A stretch of 64,000 bases of DNA from Euryodendron excelsum. Its lineage: Eukaryota > Streptophyta > Magnoliopsida > Ericales > Pentaphylacaceae. The notes below the pieces were generated by a model that saw only the letters and a list, made by a program, of their open reading frames with translations, searched no databases and was not told where the DNA came from. Positions 12,215 through 22,699 of this stretch are shown one piece after another. The stretch covers positions 34,449,318 to 34,513,317 of the forward strand of contig CM065379.1 of NCBI GenBank assembly GCA_033060915.1. The letters run 5' to 3'. Position 1 is the first letter of the stretch. Every line of letters starts with the position of its first letter. The position numbers and the translations under genes were made by a program.

Positions 12215-12590
12215 TAGAACCAAGTTTAGATTTTGGTTTGTGTTTGAGCATATAGGTCTGGCCCACCCTACTTGGTTTTTATGACCTTCATTAGCTGACC
12301 TATCCAACTTAGACAGGAGCAAGTTTTTACACTTGATTTTTGTGACCTTCGTTGGCCGACATGTCCAACTTAGACAGGACCAAGTTTTTACACTTGATTT
12401 TTGTGACCTTCGTTGGCCGACATGTCCAACTTAGACAGGACCAAGTTTTTACACTTGGTTTTTGTGACCTTCGTTGGCTGACCTGTCTAACTTAAACGGA
12501 ACCAAGTTTTTACATTTGATTTTTGTAACCTTCATTGGCTGACAACTTGGATAAGACCAAGTGTTTACACTTTGTTTTGGTTTTTGTCTT
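12215..12590 (+). repeat. 61-bp tandem array of element A
   Basis: CAAGTTTTTACACTTG or a close variant recurs at about 12320, 12381, 12442 and 12503, with more degenerate units on either side. Each unit continues with TTTGTGACCTTCGTTGG and GTCCAACTTAGACAGG. It is the reverse-complement counterpart of the 64-bp array at 56937-57440 in element B, and holds the same place between the end of pol and the end of the antisense gene. Confidence 0.85.
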
Positions 12591-12639
12591 CCTTTAGTGC
12601 TTTGTATTTTGGAGTAGCATTAGACGAATAAATTTATTT

Positions 12640-15600
12640 GAATGACTTCTAAGTTTATTGATCATATGAAGCTTCGAAAAGACCAAACATTGCTAAGTGG
12701 TTACATCATATGGGATTCAATTCTACTGATAAAAGTTTTTTAGGTTGTTCGCGTTTCAAGGTCAGGGTAGCTATCTCCCATCTTTGACAGTTTTCAATCA
12801 GTATGTCCCCATGCCGACTTGGGATGCTACTCTGTAAGAACCCTCCCAAATCATCTGGTGTGATGAGAACTACCTCCGATCCTACCTCCCTATCATTGGA
12901 CGCTCCATCAATGAATAGTTTTCAATGATCAGCATTTTTCCAAAGGTCCAGTGTGAGGTCATCGTTTTGTTAAGTAGAGGGTGTTGTCGGGTCGTTCTCC
13001 AGTGGCAATTCAATAGAGAATTCGGCAATAAAGTTAGCAAGTACTTGTCCTTTTACTGCCGATCTCGGGTGAAATTTGATGTCAAATTCTCCCAGCTCAA
13101 CAGCCCACTTTGCTAGTCTACTAGAGAAGTTGGCCTGTCTGATGAGTGATTTTAGTTGATGGTCAATGAGGACATTGATGGTATGGGCTTTAAAGTAGTG
13201 CACAAATTTGTGGGATGCCACTACCAGAGCAAGTGCCAATTTCTCTAGTGGTAGGTACCTGCTTTCTGCCCCCAAGAGTGTTTTGCTGATATAATAGACC
13301 GGCCTCTGTTACGATCTTTTTGCCAGAGTAGTACGACACTAACAATGTGCTCTAATACTGCTAAGTAGAGAAAGAGTTCTTTATACTTGAGTGGGTGGAA
13401 AGTAGGGGTGGCTGGGTTAGGTACCTTTTTAAATCCGTAAGGGCTTGATCACACTCCAAAGTCCAACTGAATCGCTCTCGTTTCTTGAGAAGCTGGAAGA
13501 ATGGTCGGCACTTATCCGAAGATTGGCTGATGAATCTATTGAGTGTTGTTGCTATACCAGTCAACTTCTGTACTTCTTTAGCGTTCTTTGGGGCTTAAAC
13601 GCTCTTGGATCACACTAATCTATTGTGGATCTACTTCAATTCCCCGGTGTGTAACAAGAATCCCAAAAATTTTCCCGAGTTGACTCCGAACACACATTTG
13701 GAGGCATTTAGCCTCATTTTGTACTACTTCAGGATGTCGAACACTCCTTTTAAATCTTCCAAGCGGAAGCTGTTGATCTTGCTTTTAATCACCATATCGT
13801 CAATGTATACCTCCACAGTGCTGCCGATATGGTCCTTGAACATTTTGGTGACCAGTCGCTGGTAAGTGGCCTCGAAATTCTTCAGACCAAAGGGCATTAC
13901 CTTGTAGCAAAAAATACCCCTTGGAGTGATGAAAGCGGTCTTCTCATGATCATCTTTGTGGAGCAGGATCTGGTGATATCCACGATAAGCATCTACGAAG
14001 CTCATCCTCTCGAAACCGGTTTTGCATCTATCAGTTGGTCGATTTTGGGAAGAGGGAAAGGGTCCTTGGGGTATGCCTTGTTTAGATCGGTGAAGTCGAC
14101 ACAGACTTTCCACTTGCCATCCTTCTTCTTTACCACCACGGTGTTTGAAAGCTAGCTTGGGTTGTGGACTTCCCGAATTGCCCCAACATCAAGGAGCTTT
14201 TCATTTTCTTCTATAACGGCATCCATATGTTGTGTCGACACTGTGGGTCAACATTCAATCGGTGGCAGGCAACCTCAGCGTTAATCATTGACATGTTGTA
14301 AGAAGTCCAGGTGAATACCTCAAAGTAATTTACCAGCAGATCAATTAGGGAGTTCTCTTCAACTTAGGACAAGGATGTGCCGATGACAAAATATTTCTCA
14401 CTCTGCCGATCGATGTAGATTTTCTTCAATTCTTTAATGGCTTTACTCTTCAGAGTCTGCCCTACATCATCAATAGTAGGCGTATCCTCATAAAGTTCCA
14501 TCATCTGCACATTGTTAGCTTTCACCTTCATGGTGCATGCTGTCAAAAAGTATTGTTTGGTGGCCACTTAGTCTCCTCTTATCTCTCCCACCCCTTCGGA
14601 GAATGAGAATTGAATCAGCTGATGGTAGGAGGATGGAATAACCTTCATGAGATGCAACCATATTCATCCCATGATTGCATTATAGGGGGAAGGCACATTG
14701 ACCACTAGGAATTCTGTCTGCAATGTAATTCCCCTCTGGCAGTCACAAGAATTGTCACCTTCCCCAGAGGCTAAACTGGGTCTGAACTGAACACGACTAA
14801 TGGGTTGAGAGATGGCTAGAGATCAAACTCTTTCAGCTCCAATTTTTTAAAGAGGCTGTAGTACATGACTTCAAAGAAACTTCCTTGGTTAATGAGCAAC
14901 CTTCTAACGTCACAACTCACCATTCTCAACATCACAACTAAAGCATCATTATGGGGGGTCTGTACCCCCACTAGATCTTCATTGGTGAAGGTTATGGCCG
15001 CAGCGTTACTACCTACCTTAACATTTTTGGATGGAGGTCCTATCTGCATTACCTCCCTCAAGTGCGCAGCCTTCTGTATCTCAGCCAAGTACTGGTGTAG
15101 GTCGATAGCTTCTGATTCAGCCGAACCATGCAACACGTTAATTACTCAGACCGGCCTCACTTCATTCTCCTTTTGTGGGACAACATCCTACCTTGGTTGC
15201 TTAGCCTCCTATTTTGTTTTTTCTCGATCAATATATTGGTCGAGATGACCAGCTTTGACTAAATCTTCTAAGTGGCTTTTGAGATACCGACACTGCTCTG
15301 TCTGATGCCCCTTCTCTTAATGATAAGAGCAGTCTTCTTTTGGTCTCGAGATACAAAGTCTCCTCCTAACTTCGGGGGCCATTTGAAATAGGGCTTGTTG
15401 CAAATCTGAGGCAAGATTTTGTTAATGAGATCTTTGAAGACAATATAAACCCTTTCGTTTGCCTTCTTACCTTGATTGTTGTTGTCTTCTCGCCGAGACT
15501 TCTTGGCGTCTCTTCTATTCATCTTCTCAGCCACAATGCGACCTTTTCTGGAATCGGTTGGGGTACATCTTCTTCTAATTAGGCATATTGCTCGATTCAA

Positions 15601-16790
15601 GACATCAACTCTTACACGGTGAGGGCCATTTTCTTCATTAAGAATTGTCACAAATGGTGCTCCTTGGACAAGCCAATCTTGAATTCGGTTAAAGGTAGCT
15701 GCTCACTACACTTGTTGATTTTATTGTAGGCCTCCCAATAGCACCTTGAGTATGCTAGTAATCCTTCTCCCTCACTCTTCCATAAGGTAAGTAGGAAATC
15801 AACCTCCTTGGGCTACATAATGTTGGCTATGAAGCTAGTAGTAAAGAGCTCAACAAGTTGCCTTCAGTTTGACATCGAATTGGATAACAACATGTCAAAC
15901 CATCATAGGGCCACGTCTCCCAAGCTGGATGGAAAAATTCGGCACATTAGGGACTGGTCTCCACTCCATAGCTTCATTATTTGCTTATAATGCTGAACAT
16001 GATTGACTGGATCAGCCTTTCCATCATAGGGAGTGAACTTTGGTGGTGTGAATTTTTGTGGAGGTTGGTGAGACTCAGTCTTCTCCGTGAATGGTGTGGA
16101 TGCAATTTGGTCTAGAGCCCTACTGATTATGTCCTAAGTGGTGAGTCCTTTGGGGTGCTGCTTTTTATCATCTAACTTTTCATTGAGCCACTTTTTTCAG
16201 TCTTTCTATTGCTGACCAGCTTCTATCCGATCCTTGTTTTGCGGTGTCTAGCTCCTCCTATGGCCTTGATCTTCTCACCTTTCGACGCAACATTTGGTGC
16301 TAAAGGTGTAACTTCCTCTCACTTGTGCTGAGGGTGTGTCTCTACTTCTGGAGTTCCTACTCCTTGTATTCTTTTCATAGCTCGGCGATCCTCTTCTGGC
16401 ACGCCCATCTCTTCTAGAGATTGCTTCCCTCATAGCTCAAACCTGAGAGGTAAGGTAAGCAATCTATTCGTCGCGTCGCCGAAGCTGCCGCTCAGCAGAA
16501 CGGAGCGTATGGTTGCTGGGGACACGTCTACTGGGAGGCGAAGGGGCAAGATCTTGGTGGTGGCTTCTGCGGAGGTTTGGCTCCCTAACGTGGTCTGGGT
16601 CTCTTCGCAACCCATCTCGGTCTTCCTGGTGGCTCCCAACAAGGGACCCGATTTTTTACCTCTTAATTCTACTTCGGCGGCGATCTACCAGGGTAGATCG
16701 GCAATATGCCGAATTGGTATGGTCTTTGACTGGAGAAAGTCTTACTTCCTCACTCTCTTCCCCTTTGGACGTTGGTACTCATGGTTATCT
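12640..16790 (-). pseudogene. Broken gag-pol of element A
   Basis: From high to low coordinates on the minus strand the order is: a degenerate gag (about 16790-15700), the zinc-knuckle/protease region (about 15650-14800), RT (about 14150-13700, with an intact YIDDM and MPFGLKN), and the RT-attached RNase H region (13275-12970). The protease active-site motif reads LINQG where element B has LIDQG. At about 12850 the start of the second RNase H (DGASNDR...VLITPDD) is joined directly to the last 60 or so codons of the integrase C-terminal region, so about 1.5 kb present in element B (about 55180-56705) is missing. Stops and frameshifts are scattered throughout. Confidence 0.85.
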
Positions 16791-16797
16791 TGACCTT

Positions 16798-16815
16798 CCC
16801 ACAGATGGCGCTAAT
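16798..16815 (-). other. Primer-binding site of element A
   Basis: On the minus strand the LTR end CTTACA is followed by ATTAGCGCCATCTGTGGGAA, closely matching the ATTGGCGTCGTCTGTGGGAA of element B. This (TGGCGCC..TCTGTGGGAA) is the kind of PBS found in Tat-lineage elements. Confidence 0.7.
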
Positions 16816-17432
16816 TGTAAGTAGGATTTCTGGGAAGGCCTGGCTGATCACTCGAACCAATATCAAAGAGCACCACCTAGCTGCAAGGAGATAGAGAAGT
16901 TAGAATAGGTAGACTCTCTTTGAGCCGATCACACTCCAATGATTGAGTTAGTAATCTTAATTGAGAATGAAATGTATAAAGACAGTGTATGTGTGAAATC
17001 AATTGTCCATACCTTACTTCTTGGGACTTCGGTATTTATATTGTAATCGATAGAGTGCTAACCATTGTGCCTACTTTAGAGTTATCATGACCTATGTCGT
17101 AGACCACATCATTCGTAGCTGACTGATCGGACATGGGTCTAATTTTATCGCCGTGCCAGAATCCAGCTGATTAGACGTGAGCATAGACATCGCGTGATGA
17201 GCCACTCCTTCATTAAATGCGGGTTATCTCTGTATTAAATGCTGAGATTAGAGCATTAAATACTCTTATTATCCTCTTGGGTTGGACTCGCTGCCTTTTA
17301 GCTTTGGCCCAAGTTGACAATGCGGGCCTGGCTGCATTGCTGTTTATTTGGACTAACCCGCAACCCAGCTTCATTTACTTAATATTTATTGGGTCTGACT
17401 TGACAAACTGGACCGGAATTCTTTGAACCACA
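16816..17432 (-). repeat. 5' LTR of element A
   Basis: Same start and end motifs as 8846-9473, with substitutions and small indels along its length. It is followed on the plus side by ATCAT, the imperfect partner of the ATAAT that precedes 8846. Confidence 0.85.
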
Positions 17433-19250
17433 ATCATGTTTGTTCCCATTGCTTTCTGATTTTGTTCAAGGTTATCTATGATTAAAAAAAATGTATGCTC
17501 TGTCTACATGTGGTTATCATGTATCTATTGATTGTCAGTTGATAACAGAATATTACCGGCATTTAAATAGTTCTTTGTTTTAGGCCATTCAAATGCAAAC
17601 TGAAGCTTCCAATAAGTTCATATTATATATGTTAATCACTTAATAGAACTACCAATATAACCATCTAACTCTCTCCCTGCAATGTAGCATTTTGCATTTC
17701 TATCTCAGCTGCTAATCACCAATTGACTGCTCTATGAGTGTAGAGAATTTGAATCATTTCCATCCATGAATGGATCGTACTTTCTTCCGCTATATGTATG
17801 GACTCACTTAAGATGCTTGGGATTATTCTAAATTTCTAAGGTCGTATGTTTGCATCTCAAATTTCAGTGTTAAACTGTTCAAGTTGTTCTTTTAAACCTG
17901 CAAACCTTATTAGGTGAATTACAGGTCTGTAGAGGCCTTTAGGTTCTGCAATAAGCCACAAACACTCTTTGTCCTCTTCATGAGCCTTTTGCATTGAGGA
18001 ATTCCATTATGTCATCTTCTAATAGCTTAGAAAGGAGTACAATTATGAAGAATTCACTAGGAAGCCACCGCACCGCAGGGCTGTAACAACCGTGATGCTT
18101 TCACATAACAGAAAGAAAGAAATTTATGAAGCAATTTAAATATCTTTTTATCAAGGGTGAGGTTTGCACCTAGTGGGAGTCATGGAATAGCATATTTCAA
18201 GCCAGACTTCAAAATTTTCTCTTCTAAATTCCCTTCTCTCTCTGTGTAACTTGCTTATACACCATCCATACTCTCTCTCTCTCTCTGTGTCTCTCTCTCT
18301 CTCCAGTATATCCACCTGAGTGGAAAGGAATCGATCCCCTGCCTGTAGTATAAGAGGAAAATTTATAAAATTTTATCACAAAAGATTTGTCAGGTTTCTC
18401 TCCAAAGATTCTCCATGTCAAATTTTGTAGCAGATGGTAAACAGAACTATATTCTCATTTGAGCTCTCATATTTTCTTCCTTTTTGTTTGTTTGTTTGTT
18501 TGTTTTTTTAAGTACTAGAATCTTGTTATTGGTAAGGGTGGGTCCCCAACGAACCAGCATCCGATCCACGCGGTTTCAGCAAATGCAGAATTCTTTGTAA
18601 ATTTCAGTGTCTTATAGAGTTATATAGGTCGAGCCCCAGGAAACTTCATATGCATCAACCAACAATACAATGAATTACCCTTGCTTTCCTGTCATGTAAC
18701 TCGATCTCTCAACTTCCTTTTATTGTTCTCATAATGCCAATACCATAAGCTTTTGCTTCCCTAGCTAGCTACTAAAGAAGAACAATCAACAATGCAGCTT
18801 TCCTTTCTTTTGAAAACTCCGATAATTTAGCTGTCAGAACAAGAAACATAAAGAAGCAACATGGGAAGGAATGGTTGTTGAAGACGCTTGCCTGCAAAAG
18901 ACAATCACCTCGCCTACGTGATCAGATTATTTGCACTGAGCTTATTGTAGGAGTGTTTTCGCTATCAAATGCGCCCCCACCCGGTGGTACATTTAATTTG
19001 TGCAGCTCATTCTTTTTGTGTGTTCTAAGAACTGAAGAAAATGGCTGTCACTACTGCTACAGGATTCGTACGTACAAACAGCGCTACACAGCTCTTGGTG
19101 AAAATTGGGCCAGCCAGCTGACTATGACCTTGCCCTAAGGTACCATGTACCATTTTTTCTGGGAGGGGGCTCTGAAAATGTCCAATTTCCAGCTGATTCA
19201 TAGAGTTATTAAGAATTTGGACACTTCAACTTGTGGTCCTAAAAAGCCCC
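17433..19250. other. Intergenic, downstream of the kinase gene
   Basis: AT-rich sequence with no gene or repeat that I recognise. It contains a CT microsatellite at about 18271-18303 and a short GTTT run at about 18486-18506. The last few hundred bases lie beyond the stop codon of the minus-strand kinase gene and should include its 3' UTR, but no clear polyadenylation site was chosen. Confidence 0.5.
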
Positions 19251-22059
19251 CTAGCACCTTGGACTTACTCTCGGACTAAACCTTAAGGAACTGGAGAGAG
19301 ATGGAGTAGAGAGATTCTTAACCAGTGGGACTAAGGACTGTACAACATCGGTCATTAAAGGGCGGTAATCTGCTTCTGCTTGCACACACATGGCTGCAAT
19401 AGCCGCCACCTGTAATTAAAACCAACATATCATGAATAAGAATTAAGAAAAAACACACACCATTTTAGCTTTGATTTTAGCTTCAGTGAAGTTGATCATG
19501 ACAAGGTATGATGATAGATAGATAGCCAGAGACTCACCTGGATTAGGTCTTTTTTTGAATACTGGCCTTTTAGAGACGGGTCGATCATTTCCACTACTTT
19601 TTCTCTGTTAGTCAACCTTGGAAGAGCCTGAAAATTTACAGAACAACCAATACTTTTAGATGTTTTTTCGCGATTTAGGTCATTGCCGGGCAGCAGAAGA
19701 AACCAAATCAACATACAGTGCGTGTTGAGAAAGGATCAATTTGATCAGGAGAAAGCAACTTTATATATATATATATATATATTTATGTCTTTTGACAGCA
19801 GGAGTGATGAGTGTCTGTTACTGACCCAAGAGACAAGGACATGTTCTCCGGGAGCCCGCCTGGTATCGACTGGCATACGGCCAGTTAAGAGCTCTAGAAG
19901 AACCACACCATAGCTGTACACATCTGATTTTGTACTAAGTTTGCCTGTTGAAGCATACCTACATTTCAAATTTAAAAATTCAGCTCACAAAATGTAATCC
20001 TTCATGGTTTGGTTATTCTATCATCCGCTTACTTCTAAAGTTTTATGCTTTATTATTAAGGGTCTGTTTGGAAAAACTTTTCGGTATATCTAAATCTTAG
20101 ACAAATTGCTGTGCAGATTGTCCATGGAGGTTAATTGATGAGCATGCCACCGTGGCCATTTTCGGTATTTGGTATCCGGCATGGATATTTATTTGGCCAA
20201 ACAGACCCTAAAGACTAAAGAAAATGACAGGCCTGCTAAATGGGGAACCTTGGCCCTATGGGCATGATTGTATGTGTAGTTGCATATCTATATTATAGGG
20301 TATGGTAATGAGCAAGAGAGATGCATAACAGATAATGTAGTACTCACTCAGGGGCCAGATAGCCCGTGGTCCCCAACACGCGCGTCGAGATCTGACCGTT
20401 GATCTTGTCCGATCCCATCCTAGCCAACCCGAAATCCGAGACCTTGGCTCTGAAATTCTGATCCAAGAGTACATTACCGGACTTGAAATCACGGTGGATG
20501 ACGGCCGGCATTGTGTGCTCATGGAGGAACTCAAGGGCTCTGGCACAATCAAGGGCTATCCGCAAGCGGGTCCCCCATGCGATCAATGGCCGGGGTTGGT
20601 CAGGAGAAGGGTGGAGGAGGTGGTGGAGGGTACCGTTGGGCATGAATTCAAATATTAGGAGGCGGTGGTGCTGGTCTGCACAGTAGCCTAGCAGATCCAC
20701 CAAGTAGGGACAGTGTAAACGACTCAGTAAGTCCACCTGCCAAAAGAGAACAAAAATAAAATTTGGAAGATTCAATGTCTTCTTGTTACCCACCCCCATG
20801 TGCGGAGGATGAAATATTTATTAATGCTGGTGGTACCAATGCCATGAGAATGCGGAGCTGATTAAGAAATAGATAACATTCCTGACAGTTTTTTTTTTTT
20901 TTTTTTAATTCATAGGCTAGGTAAGAATATACCAAAACAGCAGACTTATTGTAGCTCGTGTGTAGGAGCATGGGAGAGAGAGAAATATATATCTTTTCTT
21001 ATTAATTTCATTTAACATGGTGTGACTCCCTTTCTTGATTTATCTATCTACATGTCCTCTCCTTTATCTTTCTTCCAACCTTGCCTAACAAACATAGTTG
21101 ACTCTCTCTCTCTCTCTCTGAGGAGAAAATATTGGTACCAAATTAATGGCAAAACAGGGACTATCTCTCTAGAGTAAATCTTATCTTTGTGTGTTTGTTT
21201 TGGTTGCTTAATGAACTTCTTGTAGAAATTGAAGAAACAAAATTTTTTTTTGGAGAATGTCTCTACTTTAATACAGCTATGTAATAAAAGAGTGGAGATA
21301 ACAAGAAAAGCAACAAAGAAACAATTCAAGGAGAGAACATGAAAAAACATTAAAAACAAAAGTAAGAGTAAATGAACTTATGACCAACCTCTATCCGAAA
21401 TGCACGCTCCCCTTGCTTTCCTTCCCTGTGCAACCTCTTGATTGCTGCCACAGTACCATCACTTACGACCCCTCTATAAACCACTCCGAACCCTCCATTC
21501 CCAATCACATTTGCTTCACTAAATTTGCCTGTGGCCACTTCAAGCTCCTTGTAGGTGAATATTTGAACTCCTCGGCATTTAGCCGAAGGAATTCGGCCTG
21601 AATTCCCTCCATAAAGACACCCACTCTTCACATCTGCCATGTTTTCAGATACCCAAATCACACTTTGTTCATATTTTTGGGTATATATATAGCTGTAGTA
21701 TGTGAAAGAGATCAAAATTTTGGAACTGGGTTGTTACCTGGGCTTGAACTGATGGTTATGGTGGTATGAGCAATAAACATGCAGTTTCTGTTGTTGATGC
21801 CACTGTTGTTTTTGGTAGTGCCATTGTTTTTCGCAGATTTTAGACGCCGGAGCATTGCTATGATTAGAAGAATTGCGAGGAGTAGGACAATTATGATGAT
21901 GGGTAGGATGATTATAAGGGTGGAAGCGGAAGGGAGAATATCATGGTGGTGATTTTGGGGTTGAGGCTGTGAATGGTGGTGGTTTTGGCTCTTATGGGTA
22001 TGGTTTTGTGCAATAAGGACTGGTGGCCTTGCAGGGGCAACCGTGGTTTTAGTTTCCAT
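19251..22059 (-). CDS. Membrane-anchored receptor-like Ser/Thr kinase (PBS1/RLCK-VII-like), six exons
   Basis: Exons by conserved GT/AG sites, with phases that all agree: 22059-21738, 21633-21389, 20736-20348, 19958-19826, 19627-19538, 19409-19251. The product is 445 aa. Residues 1-46 are His/Gln/Pro-rich without a clear signal peptide; 47-70 form one very hydrophobic membrane segment; a basic stretch follows. The kinase domain carries the P-loop GNGGFG (152-157), catalytic Lys173 (AIKRL), HRDFKSGN with Asp272, DFG at 290-292 and YLAPEY, then LLTGRMPVD and the C-lobe ending in a Ser-rich tail. All catalytic residues are present, so it should be an active RD kinase phosphorylating Ser/Thr at the plasma membrane, by analogy to PBS1-like kinases in signalling; the ligand or partner receptor is not deducible. 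The start ATG (22059) is preceded by a GA microsatellite that is probably in the 5' UTR. Other RLCK subfamilies are possible. Confidence 0.88.
20060..20208. mobile_element. Tourist-like MITE in intron 3 of the kinase gene
   Basis: The 149-bp element has terminal inverted repeats GGGTCTGTTTGG and CCAAACAGACCC and is flanked by TAA on both sides (20057-20059 and 20209-20211). That is the signature of PIF/Harbinger-type Tourist MITEs. It lies wholly inside the intron 19959-20347. Confidence 0.85.
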
Positions 22060-22066
22060 GAGCACA

Positions 22067-22101
<35 letters not shown>

Positions 22102-22153
22102 TTATGGTAAGATGTATGTATGGGGTTGTGTTTCCTTTCCTGGGAGGTGATAT

Positions 22154-22189
<36 letters not shown>

Positions 22190-22331
22190 GGTTAAGAGAG
22201 AGATTTATGGTAAGATACAGGGTTGTGTTTCCTTTCCTAGGAGGTGATATTGCCTGCATTGTCACAAGAGGGGACGGTTGGTTTCCCTTCATAGGAGGTC
22301 ATATTGCCTTTGCCTGTATGGCCACATGAAC

Positions 22332-22367
<36 letters not shown>

Positions 22368-22432
22368 TAATCAATTCATGGGCTCATCTATAGACTATAC
22401 TTATATTCTGTCCCTTGTTTTGTAGGATATGT

Positions 22433-22464
<32 letters not shown>
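22060..22464. repeat. GA/CT microsatellites, poly-G tracts and a duplicated segment upstream of the kinase gene
   Basis: In order on the plus strand: (GA)n at about 22067-22098, an uninterrupted G tract of about 35 at 22154-22188, (CT)n at about 22336-22362, and a second G tract of about 32 at 22433-22464. The text TTTATGGTAAGAT...GGGTTGTGTTTCCTTTCCT..GAGGTGATAT appears at about 22099-22153 and again at about 22203-22250, so the G tract sits at a tandem duplication. The region is the likely promoter and 5' UTR of the minus-strand kinase gene, where these tracts would read as poly-C. Confidence 0.7.
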
Positions 22465-22465
<1 letters not shown>

Positions 22466-22542
22466 AGACTATTGGCCTTGCCTTTCTATCAGGACAAATT
22501 GGAAGTTTTTGCACCATTTTCGTATGGGTAATGCTGTATAAT

Positions 22543-22693
22543 CAGAAAATTCATACAGAATTTATCACCAAAATAATGTAGTTAAATTGTGAGTCTATCA
22601 CTTTAAAATAAAAAACCTACCAAGATGCTTATTTATTACAAAATTGCCATTATCACATTATTTTAGTATAGAATTTTGTACAAAAATTTTAAA
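22543..22693 (+). mobile_element. Small AT-rich foldback MITE, copy 1
   Basis: The segment starts AAAATTCATACAGAATTTAT and ends AATTTTGTACAAAAATTTT, an imperfect inverted repeat. It matches the reverse complement of 41788-41955 along its whole length, including CTTTAAAATAAAA..ACC and AAAATTGC.ATTATCACAT. Two copies with defined ends at unrelated sites make it a mobile element. The superfamily and duplication are unclear. Confidence 0.55.
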
Positions 22694-22699
22694 AAATTA

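Larger units (their letters stand above)
8846..17432 (-). mobile_element. Element A: decayed Tat-type Ty3/gypsy retrotransposon, internally deleted
   Basis: Two LTRs in the same orientation (8846-9473 and 16816-17432) enclose a primer-binding site next to the right LTR and a polypurine tract next to the left LTR, so the element is transcribed on the minus strand. The flanks are ATAAT and ATCAT, a target duplication with one mismatch. Relative to element B (50594-60751) the order is the same: gag, protease, RT, tandem array, antisense gene, LTR. The RNase H to integrase part has been cut out near 12850. Numerous stops and frameshifts show it is old and non-functional. Confidence 0.88.

Noticed and set aside
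20483..20686. Plus-strand ORF opposite kinase exon 3
   Set aside because: Shadow of a conserved kinase exon.
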